Source: an uncultured bacterium (lineage in GTDB: Bacteria > CSSED10-310 > CALFER01). From it: a stretch of 64,000 nucleotides of DNA. Location: the NCBI GenBank assembly GCA_937951895.1, contig CALFER010000091.1:1-64000 (forward strand), read 5' to 3'. This document shows, one piece after another, positions 29,145 through 37,384 of this stretch. The notes beneath the pieces are model-generated. The model was not told the DNA's origin. It ran no database searches and saw only the letters and a list, made by a program, of their open reading frames with translations. A program made the translations under genes and the position numbers. The first letter of the stretch is position 1. The number at the start of each line of letters is the position of its first letter.

Positions 29145-29818
29145 TTGATTTCAGCCTCCGATTTACGGATGTACTGCGGAACCGCTGAAAAAATTTCGAG
29201 TCGTTTAACGACGGGATAAACGCCAAGATCTGCGAGTCTGTCGGCGCATGCTGCCCGTGGAATCCATTCCGCCTTGTGTGCCAGCAAGCAACGATCGCCC
29301 AGCCTGTTCCGGATGATCGCTTCATACAATTCCAGTCCGTCTCCGGTCACAATGCAAGGCTCATCCGGAATCTGGACCTGCCCCACATCGCAAACCTGGT
29401 ATGGGCTGATCCGAGTCAGCCGAGGGGTCGTTCGGTAACAGGCCGAATACACTTCCTTCCGATAGGCATTCTGAATGGTGATGACCGGCATCGGTTGGTG
29501 ACACTGAGCACTTGCCAGCACGTCGAGAGACGGAATCAGGTGGAGGGGTTTGTCCAGAAAGTACGCGATCAGTTTTGCAGCGATCATGCCGACTCTGAGC
29601 CCGGTGAACGATCCCGGACCGACACCGACCACCACTCGATCGATGGACTCAAATCCCCGTTCATTCCGGGCGAGCATGTCGCGAATGGTCGCGATGAGCA
29701 GTTCAGACGCCGTTTCTGTCTCGGAAAATACCTTTTCTGCGACTGGTCGCCCATCGTGCAGCAGACAGCAGCTGCCTTGTTTTACGGATGTTTCAAGCGC
29801 AAGCGTGATCACGATCAC
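29114..29818 (-). CDS. tsaB: tRNA threonylcarbamoyladenosine biosynthesis protein TsaB
   Basis: A 234-residue ASKHA-fold protein, the partner of TsaD in t6A formation. Diagnostic motifs are LALETS (6-11) and VGVGPGSFTGLRVGM (about 64-78). It starts at GTG 29818, 3 nt after the YihY-family stop, with GAGGGG overlapping the stop region. It overlaps tsaC downstream. TsaD and TsaE are not in the window. Confidence 0.93.
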   Translation of the reverse strand: MIVITLALETSVKQGSCCLLHDGRPVAEKVFSETETASELLIATIRDMLARNERGFESIDRVVVGVGPGSFTGLRVGMIAAKLIAYFLDKPLHLIPSLDVLASAQCHQPMPVITIQNAYRKEVYSACYRTTPRLTRISPYQVCDVGQVQIPDEPCIVTGDGLELYEAIIRNRLGDRCLLAHKAEWIPRAACADRLADLGVYPVVKRLEIFSAVPQYIRKSEAEIKWDLNHPVES

Positions 29819-29821
29819 CCC

Positions 29822-31144
29822 TCATCCCCCGACTCGATACTGGTCGTAATCGTCAAGATGCATGCCTTCGAGTTGCCGAGTGATTGCCTCTCGAATGAGA
29901 ATCTCGATTTTCGACGGATTCCGATCCACATCATCGGAACCGCCGGAATCCACCATATGGATCAGCCGCCCCAAGTCAACAGTCGCCGGGTCTTTCACGA
30001 GATGAAAGGTGTGGTTTCGGGAATCGGCGACGACCAGTCCGGATGCCTGGAACACGTGCAGATAAAGCTGAATCAGGTCGGACGGCAGCCGTGACTGCTC
30101 AGCGAGAGCATTGAATGTGATGGCGGGAGCTTCACCTCGGAATGAAGGGAACAGAGCATCCAGAAGGGCAAATGCCGATTGGCGCATGCGTGCCGGGAAT
30201 CGATTTCTGAACTCATCCTCATACGCTGCGGTGATGTGCAAATGATAGAAGTGATGATGGGTATACGCGATCTCGGCTCCGATCAGAAAGATGGTCCACG
30301 ACAGGTCCACCCAGATGAGGAAGATAGGGATGATCGTGAAGGATTGGTACAGCACGGTCAGGTTGGATGAAGAGGACACATAGAAGTTGAAACCGTACTT
30401 GCTGATCTCCCAGAGTAGAGCTCCGCAAAAACCTCCAAGCGCAGCGGCAGCCCACCGGACCGAGGTTCGAGGGACGAATTTGTAGACGAGTGTCAGAGGA
30501 ATCCAACTGGTGGCCACCGACAGGAACCACATGAAAAGTCGTATGATCCCCGCATGCTGGAAGGTCTCGAGGTCTTCTGCGCGGAGCCATTGACTGGAAA
30601 GGTAGATTGAGTATCCGATCGCGAGAGGGGTCACAGTCAGGATAAACCAAAGGTTGATCAGACGGGTCAGAAAGGATCGATCACGATGAATCCCCCAGAT
30701 CGCATTCAGCGATGAATCGATCGATGCGAACAATGAGTACGCCGAAACAATCAGGAAGGCCACGCTGACGATGGAAACAGTCGTGTAGTTGAACGAGCCG
30801 ATGAGTGCTTGAATGTACTGATTCATCGAGGCAACGGACTCGGGCAGGAGATGCCGAAACAGAAGCTCCTCGATACTGCTCTGAATTGTGAGCACCCCCC
30901 CGAAGGCTTTGAAGAGCACGAACGACAGGATGAGGATCGGGATGAGAGTCAGAAGAGTGGTGAATGCGAGCGCGGAGGAACGGAGAAAACACTGATCGCG
31001 GATCATCTGCTGGATGAGAATGAAGAAATAGCGCGCGGTCATGATCAGAGGGCGACATCGTCCCTGATCCCATTCCCGATTCTTCCCGGTCAACGCATTT
31101 CGGATCCGGAGCATGATCGTCTCGGTGATCTTTGTTTTGGACAT
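29822..31144 (-). CDS. YihY/BrkB family inner-membrane protein
   Basis: A 440-residue protein with six membrane spans, beginning with a cytoplasmic stretch and RSSALAFTTLLTLIPIL, the family signature. GAEIAYTHHH ends the membrane domain, which spans about 30-290; a cytoplasmic winged-helix-like tail follows (about 300-440). Once named ribonuclease BN, the family is now thought to be transport- or export-related. ATG 31144 has GGGAG 6 nt upstream; a long upstream extension in the same frame to 31381 overlaps the divergent aldolase gene and is rejected. It heads a yihY-tsaB-tsaC operon. Confidence 0.9.
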   Translation of the reverse strand: MSKTKITETIMLRIRNALTGKNREWDQGRCRPLIMTARYFFILIQQMIRDQCFLRSSALAFTTLLTLIPILILSFVLFKAFGGVLTIQSSIEELLFRHLLPESVASMNQYIQALIGSFNYTTVSIVSVAFLIVSAYSLFASIDSSLNAIWGIHRDRSFLTRLINLWFILTVTPLAIGYSIYLSSQWLRAEDLETFQHAGIIRLFMWFLSVATSWIPLTLVYKFVPRTSVRWAAAALGGFCGALLWEISKYGFNFYVSSSSNLTVLYQSFTIIPIFLIWVDLSWTIFLIGAEIAYTHHHFYHLHITAAYEDEFRNRFPARMRQSAFALLDALFPSFRGEAPAITFNALAEQSRLPSDLIQLYLHVFQASGLVVADSRNHTFHLVKDPATVDLGRLIHMVDSGGSDDVDRNPSKIEILIREAITRQLEGMHLDDYDQYRVGG

Positions 31145-31356
31145 ACTCGACTCCCGCATCTTCCTCTTCGAGAGATTGAACACGACCTGTGGAAAAAGCA
31201 TAACCTTCATTGTGATCAAATAAAAGGATCCTTCTCCCGCACGAGACTCGGAATCACTCGAATCCGGGCCGCGAGCGGACGACTCGTTTGCATCATCTCC
31301 GATCAGATAATAATATCTGCTCGACACGTGTGCCCGGAGCCCGTTGGAGGAATTGC

Positions 31357-32763
31357 ATGGAGCCGTTCGCCGATACAGCACAATTGCAGGAGTCGCTTCA
31401 GGGAGTCGTCAAACTCCGCCACGGCAGCGAACTTCACCTGCTTATCCCACAGATGTTCCGCGGGGAACTGGTCGACCGGTTTGTCTATACATCGGTGCTG
31501 GGCGGAACCGCCAAACTTCGCCATCTCTGTTCGCAGATCATCCGTTCCGCTGCGCTGACCCATGGCATCTGGTGCGATTCCATTCATGCTTTTTATCAAG
31601 CAAACGCCGTTTCTCGCGGACGAAGCATTGTGGTGCCTGCCTTCAATATCAGAGGATTGACATATTCCACGATCCGCTCCATTTTTCGCGTCGCACAGAA
31701 GACAGATTCCGGACCTTTCATCATCGAGATTTCGCCTGCAGAGATGAGCCACACCCAGCAACGCGCGGATGAAATCGCCGCGTGTGTTCTGGGGGCGGCA
31801 CTGCGGGAAAACTACTCCGGTCCGGTTTTTCTTCAGGGAGACCATTTCCGACTCGATCCGCGTCGCTGCCAGAGCGATCTGCAGACCGAAACATCCCGTC
31901 TGCAGGCATTGATCCTGGATGGCATGAACAACGGGTTTCTCAACTTCGACATCGATGCGACGATTGCGACCGGACCCGATACTGAATCGCACTCCGGCCA
32001 GAACCCGTCATATCTGGATCTTGCGGCGGATCTCTGCACATTCATTCGCCATCATCAGCCGGAATCCGTCTCGATCGCCCTGGGAGTGGAATTCGCAAAT
32101 CTCCGTGGTGTTCTCCGGCACTCCCAAACGCTTGTATCCGATTTCTCGAGGTTCAAGGAATCCCTCGATCGATGCGGCTTCCCTGACCACATTACGAAAT
32201 TCAATATTCATCTCGATGCAGTATCCGGAAACAACAGCGGTTCCGCTCATACTGCAAAGCCTCAGATCCCGAATGTCTCGGCTGATGAGTGTGCGATCCT
32301 CCGCGAATTTGCCGAGTCGATGCGAGCTGCGTATGGGGTATGCGGACTCGAGGTGCACAGCAGCACAGCGATACCGGAACCGTATCTCCCGTTGCTGCCT
32401 TCAAGCGGAGTCGTCGAAGCGCACCTCGGCACACGGCTCCAGGATGTTGTCTTTGATCACCCCCGGTTCCCGATCGGATTGACCGAAGAGATCCACTCCT
32501 ATCTGGAAACTCATTGTTCGCTCGAATCCAGATCAGGACTCCCACAGGAACAGTTTTATTATCTCGCGCGGAAAAAAGCCTGGGGGCCGTTTAAAAAAGC
32601 GATCTGTTCTCTGGATGAGAGAACCAAACTGGCGATACTTCAGGACGTTGAGAAGGAAATCACGATGAATTTTGAGAAACTCGGGGCTGTTTCGCAGCGG
32701 AAACGGATGGATGAGATATATCCTGTGCCTGCACCTTCGCTCGCGGTCAAACCCAGGTTCTGA
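31357..32763 (+). CDS. divergent class II fructose-bisphosphate aldolase-like protein, microcompartment locus
   Basis: A 468-residue protein, longer than the usual class II aldolase (about 300-360). After about 90 extra N-terminal residues comes the aldolase barrel: VPAFNI (93-98), PVFLQGDHF with Asp162 and zinc His163, then ALGVEF and a zinc-His region around LEVHSS. The phosphate loop differs from typical FbaA, so the substrate may not be fructose-1,6-bisphosphate. GGAGG is 6 nt before the ATG. It is first of a run with three shell vertex genes and a zinc alcohol dehydrogenase, suggesting it yields an aldehyde inside a microcompartment (inference). The C-terminal helix could be an encapsulation peptide. 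Confidence 0.78.
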   Translation: MEPFADTAQLQESLQGVVKLRHGSELHLLIPQMFRGELVDRFVYTSVLGGTAKLRHLCSQIIRSAALTHGIWCDSIHAFYQANAVSRGRSIVVPAFNIRGLTYSTIRSIFRVAQKTDSGPFIIEISPAEMSHTQQRADEIAACVLGAALRENYSGPVFLQGDHFRLDPRRCQSDLQTETSRLQALILDGMNNGFLNFDIDATIATGPDTESHSGQNPSYLDLAADLCTFIRHHQPESVSIALGVEFANLRGVLRHSQTLVSDFSRFKESLDRCGFPDHITKFNIHLDAVSGNNSGSAHTAKPQIPNVSADECAILREFAESMRAAYGVCGLEVHSSTAIPEPYLPLLPSSGVVEAHLGTRLQDVVFDHPRFPIGLTEEIHSYLETHCSLESRSGLPQEQFYYLARKKAWGPFKKAICSLDERTKLAILQDVEKEITMNFEKLGAVSQRKRMDEIYPVPAPSLAVKPRF

Positions 32764-32778
32764 TCAGGAGGAACGAAC

Positions 32779-33081
32779 GTGAAATTTGCTCGAGTGATCG
32801 GGACGGTTGTTGCGACACAGAAAGACGACGGGATTTCGCACCGGAAAATGCTTCTGATACAGCCGATTTCATCTCAGTTGAACCCAACCGGAGATACCCA
32901 TGTAGCGATCGATGCTGTCGGTGCCGGCTTCGATGAAATCGTCCTGTTTGCTTCGGGATCCTCCGCACGGCAAACCGTCACGACGAAAGATACTCCGTGC
33001 GACTGTGTCATTATGGCAATCGTTGATTTGATCGAGATTGACGGAAACATCGTTTACGATAAATCAAAGCAGGTTCTGTAA
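32779..33081 (+). CDS. EutN/CcmL microcompartment vertex protein 1
   Basis: A 100-residue member of the pentameric shell family (BMC-P). The N-terminus KFARVIGTVVATQKD, the KMLLIQP strand, the AIDAVGAGFDEIVL segment and the C-terminal IMAIVDLIEIDG are diagnostic. Pentamers cap the icosahedral vertices of protein microcompartments. AGGAGG is upstream of the GTG/ATG region, and the stop overlaps the next start as TAATG, so the three vertex genes are coupled. Confidence 0.95.
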   Translation: MKFARVIGTVVATQKDDGISHRKMLLIQPISSQLNPTGDTHVAIDAVGAGFDEIVLFASGSSARQTVTTKDTPCDCVIMAIVDLIEIDGNIVYDKSKQVL

Positions 33082-33374
33082 TGAAACCGGCGCGTGTTGC
33101 GGGTCGGGTGATGGCGACACGAAAGGATGAATCGCTGATCGGCCAGCGGCTATTGATTCTCAGATTGACGGATTGGAACGGATATGAGTCGGGAGATGAG
33201 TTAGTTGCGGTGGATGCTGTCGGATCCGGTGCGGGAGAGTTTGTTTTTTTCGTCGAATCCAGAGATGCATCTGTCGCATTGTCCTCGAATCCACCGGTTG
33301 ATGCAGCGATCGTCGGAATCATCGATGGCGTTGCATTGACGGAAGAACCGGACGGGATGGATGTTTATCGCTAA
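33081..33374 (+). CDS. EutN/CcmL microcompartment vertex protein 2
   Basis: A 97-residue second pentamer subunit: KPARVAGRVMATRKDE, RLLILRL, AVDAVGSGAGEFVFF and AAIVGIIDGVAL. It differs clearly from its neighbours, so the trio is an old duplication rather than a recent one. Translation starts within the previous stop (TAATG) and its own 3' end overlaps vertex protein 3 by 14 nt. Confidence 0.95.
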   Translation: MKPARVAGRVMATRKDESLIGQRLLILRLTDWNGYESGDELVAVDAVGSGAGEFVFFVESRDASVALSSNPPVDAAIVGIIDGVALTEEPDGMDVYR

Positions 33375-33693
33375 AGTGATCGGACATGTCTGGGCAACGC
33401 AGAAATCCAGAGGGTTGGAAGGCAAGAAACTGCTTCTGGTGAGCCGATTGAAAATCTCGGATTCCAAAATTGCGTTATCCCGCGAAACCCTGATGGCGGT
33501 TTGCGACAAAATCGATGCTGGTCCGGGTGATTATGTTTTGATTCTGGATGAGGGGGGGTCCGCTCGGTCGATTCTTGAAGATAAGACAGCGCCGGTGCGA
33601 ACGATCGTTGTCGGGATTGTGGATCAAGTCGAATGCGGCTCGCGCATTTTCGAAATGCGCGATGGCATCTTAGAAGAAAGGGGCACGCGATGA
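33361..33693 (+). CDS. EutN/CcmL microcompartment vertex protein 3
   Basis: A 110-residue third pentamer subunit: FIAKVIGHVWATQKSRGLEG, KLLLVSRL, the variant CDKIDAGPGDYVLIL in place of AVDxVGAG, and TIVVGIVDQVE, with a C-terminal extension of about 13 residues. It overlaps both neighbours: 14 nt with vertex 2 and ATGA with the dehydrogenase. Confidence 0.94.
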   Translation: MFIAKVIGHVWATQKSRGLEGKKLLLVSRLKISDSKIALSRETLMAVCDKIDAGPGDYVLILDEGGSARSILEDKTAPVRTIVVGIVDQVECGSRIFEMRDGILEERGTR

Positions 33694-34871
33694 AAACACA
33701 GGAAACGATGTGGGCATTGGTATATGACAAACAGATGGATGACTGGGATAAGAGCAAGGGTTTCCGGAAGATGGAAGTTCCCAAACCGTATCTGGATGAA
33801 ATCAAGGATCCCGAAGATGCAGATAATGTTTTAATCAAGGTGATCTATGCGGGTTTCTGCGGTTCGGATCGAGGGATCTGGTTCCGAAATTCGTTCAAAG
33901 GCGCTATTTTCGATTCGTTGAAACGCGAGAAGAAGAACACGCGAATAATCGGGCATGAACTGATCGGTGAAATTGTTGATGTCGGATCGCATGCCCGGAA
34001 ACACTATGGATACAAACCCAAAGACATCGTTTCAACGGAATCCCATATCATCTGCAACCGATGCTATCAGTGTCGCACGGGCCAGACGAATGTCTGCGCG
34101 GACGATATCATCATCGGCATTTCGCGGGACGGATGTTTCGCCGAATACATCAAACTCCCCGCACAAGTGCTCTGGCCAACAGACAAAAACAGGATTCCAT
34201 TAAAAGTCGCCGCGATTCAGGAACCGTTCGGCAATGCTGTCCATTGCTGCACGAAGGTCGACCTTCGAGGGAAAACGCTGGCCATTTTTGGATGCGGCAC
34301 GATCGGTCTTTTCGCGATTCTGATCGCCAAAGCTCTCGGAGCATCCCGTATCATCGGAATTGAACCGATGGAAATCCATCGAAAGATGGCGTTGGAACTG
34401 GGTGCTGATCACGTGGTCCCTCTCGAAACCCATTCGCATAAAACCCACGCCCATCAGTTCGATCAACCGGTCGTCGATGCAATCCGGGAATTGACGGGAG
34501 GCATCGGTGTGGATGTGGCCATGGAGATGTCCGGGTATAACGCTTCGTTGAACAATGCGATCAAGAGCGTGAGGCGCGGTGGCGATGTCGTCCTGTTCGG
34601 CTTGAAGTCCGGAGAGGCGATCATCCAGGATTTCGATCGGATCATCGTCAATGGCCTTTCTTTACATAGCGTTATCGGTCGACGCATTTTCGAAACCTGG
34701 TTCATCACCCGGAATCTGCTTGAAGCCAAATCCAATGGGATCCAGGATAAAATCATGGATGTCATCCTCAACAAGGGCGAAGGAACGATTCACCACATCG
34801 ATGATTTCGTTCCGGATCAGTTCGAGCAGGCGATCACCGCCCACCCGAAAGTTCTGCTTCAATTCTGTTGA
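33690..34871 (+). CDS. zinc-dependent alcohol dehydrogenase (threonine/sorbitol dehydrogenase-like)
   Basis: A 393-residue medium-chain dehydrogenase. Catalytic zinc ligands are Cys57, His89 and Glu90 (GFCGSD, GHE); structural zinc uses Cys122, 125, 128 and 136. The Rossmann motif GCGTIG is at 201-206, with acidic Glu225 after the second strand, favouring NAD. Length exceeds the usual 345 because of insertions near 60-85 and 235-245 (a His-rich loop). ATG overlaps the vertex 3 stop (ATGA), so it belongs to the microcompartment operon, where it probably oxidises or reduces the aldolase-derived intermediate. The exact substrate is not readable. Confidence 0.88.
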   Translation: MKTQETMWALVYDKQMDDWDKSKGFRKMEVPKPYLDEIKDPEDADNVLIKVIYAGFCGSDRGIWFRNSFKGAIFDSLKREKKNTRIIGHELIGEIVDVGSHARKHYGYKPKDIVSTESHIICNRCYQCRTGQTNVCADDIIIGISRDGCFAEYIKLPAQVLWPTDKNRIPLKVAAIQEPFGNAVHCCTKVDLRGKTLAIFGCGTIGLFAILIAKALGASRIIGIEPMEIHRKMALELGADHVVPLETHSHKTHAHQFDQPVVDAIRELTGGIGVDVAMEMSGYNASLNNAIKSVRRGGDVVLFGLKSGEAIIQDFDRIIVNGLSLHSVIGRRIFETWFITRNLLEAKSNGIQDKIMDVILNKGEGTIHHIDDFVPDQFEQAITAHPKVLLQFC

Positions 34872-34944
34872 ATTCCGATCAATGACCTGACGTCGGGAAG
34901 CCATACCGAAATCCTTGAAACCGGGTCGATATAGTTCCACCCGC

Positions 34945-34973
34945 TTGACACCGTCTCAAGACTCAAGAACAAT
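34945..34973 (+). promoter_or_regulatory. candidate promoter of the 35005-40529 gene group
   Basis: TTGACA (34945-34950), 17-nt spacer, AACAAT (34968-34973; 4 of 6). It lies in the 133-nt gap after the alcohol dehydrogenase and would separate that operon from the DUF4388 protein that follows. I see no terminator hairpin in the gap. Confidence 0.5.
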
Positions 34974-35004
34974 ATGAGGTGGATGTAACAGAGGACATGA
35001 TCCG

Positions 35005-36585
35005 ATGGATTTCCTGATCGCAGATCTTCCAGAAAATGACCCGGTCAAGCAGGCAGCGGGCAAGTACCGGACACCCTCCGAACAATTGCGGGTCAGGCAC
35101 GGTCGATTATCCGAACGGACGGTGTCTGAATTGCTTTTTTTCGCTTTTACCACCGGAATGGATGGCACCCTGGCCTGTTCGCACACCCAGACCGTTAAAA
35201 CACTGCGATTCAAGGCCGGAAAATTGCTCGAAGCCCGCTCCAATGATCCCCAGGATTCCGCCGAGTATATTCTGCATGAGATGGGTGTGATCGAGGATTC
35301 GTTCAAATCGAAACCGCCACCGGCCGACGAGATTCAACCGAATCAGACAAACACCTACAGATTACTGGCAGAACAGATAAAAATCGGCCGGATGCAACCC
35401 GGTGAGATAGACGAGTTCATTCATCGTCGATTTCGACGCATCCTGCACGATTTGATGTCCTGGCGCGAGGGCAGTTATGTTCTCGAGTTATCCCGTATAC
35501 CCAAGATCGAACCTGCTTTGAAAGTTCACCGAAGTATCCCTGAAATGATTCTGAGGGAAATGAAGACTGCCCCCGATCCTTGCGGTCTGCGAGAATTGCT
35601 TGCAAACCCACAGACCGAGATCGAACCGCTCTCCCTTGCACAAGATTTTCTGCCTCTCATCAAGCTGACTGCCGTCGAGCAGCGTATTCTGAGAGCCGTG
35701 CGAAAACCCTTGTCGCTCGCTTTCATCTCACGCGAAGAAGGTCTCGGCCTCGAAGCGACTGCACGCATTATCCTGGGTCTCCATTCTGTCAGTCTTCTCA
35801 AAATCACCTCACATTCGATTCCGTCCGGCGAGTTAACTCAGCCGATTACGCAACCGACTATCACTGATTCCAGAACCTCACAGACAGCACAGTCGGGCCG
35901 CTCCGACGGAACAGACACCCGTGAAAAGCCCGCGAGACCGCTCGATGTGACATCATCGGGAATTCTGGAACGCGCCATGACATTCAACCCCTACATCACG
36001 CTGGATGTCGCCGATACGCTTTCTCTGGATGCCATCGAACGGAAATACCGGCATCTATCCGAACAAATCTCGAGCATGTCGATCAGTTCCAGCAAAGAAA
36101 CACAGGATGAACTGGCATCGGTTCATGCATTGCTGGAAGAAGCCTGGACGATTTTAAGCACCCTGAGTTTACGAACTCGATTCGATACGATCCGGAGGAC
36201 AGTTGATATTCAAAAGAAGATTCAGTCGGCCGTCACCGAGCAGAAGCGCGGGTTACAGGCATTCAAAGATAAACATTTGAATCTCGCCGTCATTCACCTC
36301 AAATTCGCGGCGTTCCTCGATCCAAGTAACTCTGATTACTATTACAAACTGATCTATCTGTGCGGTCAGAATCGGCGCCTCTGGAGATTCGCCCGGATAC
36401 TTGAGGAATTCGCGGTGGAGCGTTTCGGAACGAACGCGACGATTCTGGCCTTATCGGGATTTCTGTATCACCGCATCAATGATCCTGTCAGAGCGCGTGA
36501 CGATTATGAAAAAGCGCTGCAGATGGATCCCGATAACGAACTTGCCCGTCAGGGACTCGGCGTCATTTTAAAAAGGAACGTATGA
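35005..36585 (+). CDS. DUF4388 (PATAN-like) protein with J-like and TPR regions
   Basis: A 526-residue cytoplasmic protein without signal peptide. The N-terminal part (about 30-105) is DUF4388-like: GRLSERTVSELLFFAF, GMDGTLACSH, LRFKAGKLLEA. A middle region may hold a second helix-rich module; residues about 328-395 look like a J domain (YITLDVADTLSLDAIERKYR) that lacks HPD; TPR helices follow (about 420-520, RARDDYEKALQMDPDNE). The same three-part plan recurs in the protein at 47212-49263. DUF4388 proteins often connect to two-component or gliding regulation, but function here is unknown. Its stop overlaps the next start (ATGA). Confidence 0.75.
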   Translation: MDFLIADLPENDPVKQAAGKYRTPSEQLRVRHGRLSERTVSELLFFAFTTGMDGTLACSHTQTVKTLRFKAGKLLEARSNDPQDSAEYILHEMGVIEDSFKSKPPPADEIQPNQTNTYRLLAEQIKIGRMQPGEIDEFIHRRFRRILHDLMSWREGSYVLELSRIPKIEPALKVHRSIPEMILREMKTAPDPCGLRELLANPQTEIEPLSLAQDFLPLIKLTAVEQRILRAVRKPLSLAFISREEGLGLEATARIILGLHSVSLLKITSHSIPSGELTQPITQPTITDSRTSQTAQSGRSDGTDTREKPARPLDVTSSGILERAMTFNPYITLDVADTLSLDAIERKYRHLSEQISSMSISSSKETQDELASVHALLEEAWTILSTLSLRTRFDTIRRTVDIQKKIQSAVTEQKRGLQAFKDKHLNLAVIHLKFAAFLDPSNSDYYYKLIYLCGQNRRLWRFARILEEFAVERFGTNATILALSGFLYHRINDPVRARDDYEKALQMDPDNELARQGLGVILKRNV

Positions 36586-37361
36586 GAGTCAGCTTTTTAG
36601 GAACTTCGGGGGCAAAAGTCAGCCCGGACAGGGATAACTTTTCGGTTTTGATTGAAATCAATGATCGACTGATTCTGGTGGACTGTTCCGGCAACCCGGT
36701 CGGAAAGATCATGAAACTGGGCCATCGGATGCCGCATCTCGATGCGGTGCTCATCACGCATCTTCACATCGATCATTGTTATGGGTTGCCTGAATTGCTG
36801 TTTCACATGTTTCTGGAAGGCAGAACCGTACCGCTGTTGCTGGCGTCACCGCTCGAGGATTTTTTGGAACTCGAGCAGCAACTCGGGGCTTACCATCTCT
36901 ATCCATCGATCCGCACCTATGATCTCGTCCCGCTGCGAATTCCTCAAGAAACGGATTTCCTCGTCACCAATCTGGGTTATGCAATCGTGCGATCCTCGCC
37001 AGTTGAGCACAGCCGTGCGTCCAGGGCGTACCGGATTGAGGATCCCCTGTCGGGGCATGCCGTCGTAATCTCCGGAGATACGCGCCCCACGGAGTACCTG
37101 CCGGATTTTGCCCGGGAAGCCGATCTGCTGATTCATGAATCGACATATCTGGAAGATCTTCAGGAGCTCGCGCACGAATATGGCCACAGCACGGCGAAGG
37201 ATGCCGCAAAGACTGCCCGGGCGGCTTCCTGCAAAGCATTGGTGTTGATCCACTTCGACCTCGATGGAACGCGTTCAGTGGAGATGTATCGCGCGGAAGC
37301 AGCCTCTGTTTTCGATGGGCCGATTTACACTCCGGCCGATCTCGATACGATCGACCTGTAA
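36582..37361 (+). CDS. metallo-beta-lactamase-fold hydrolase (RNase Z-like)
   Basis: A 259-residue MBL-fold protein. The metal motif is THLHIDH (about 59-65), with further ligands in VEHSRAS, SGDTRP and a late HFD; HESTY fits the RNase Z / arylsulfatase branch. It lacks the long flexible arm of classical RNase Z, so tRNA 3' processing is not assured. ATGA overlap with the upstream DUF4388 gene and 24 nt to the next start make it part of an operon. Confidence 0.85.
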   Translation: MRVSFLGTSGAKVSPDRDNFSVLIEINDRLILVDCSGNPVGKIMKLGHRMPHLDAVLITHLHIDHCYGLPELLFHMFLEGRTVPLLLASPLEDFLELEQQLGAYHLYPSIRTYDLVPLRIPQETDFLVTNLGYAIVRSSPVEHSRASRAYRIEDPLSGHAVVISGDTRPTEYLPDFAREADLLIHESTYLEDLQELAHEYGHSTAKDAAKTARAASCKALVLIHFDLDGTRSVEMYRAEAASVFDGPIYTPADLDTIDL

Positions 37362-37384
37362 AAACATGTTATTGGGAGATGACC

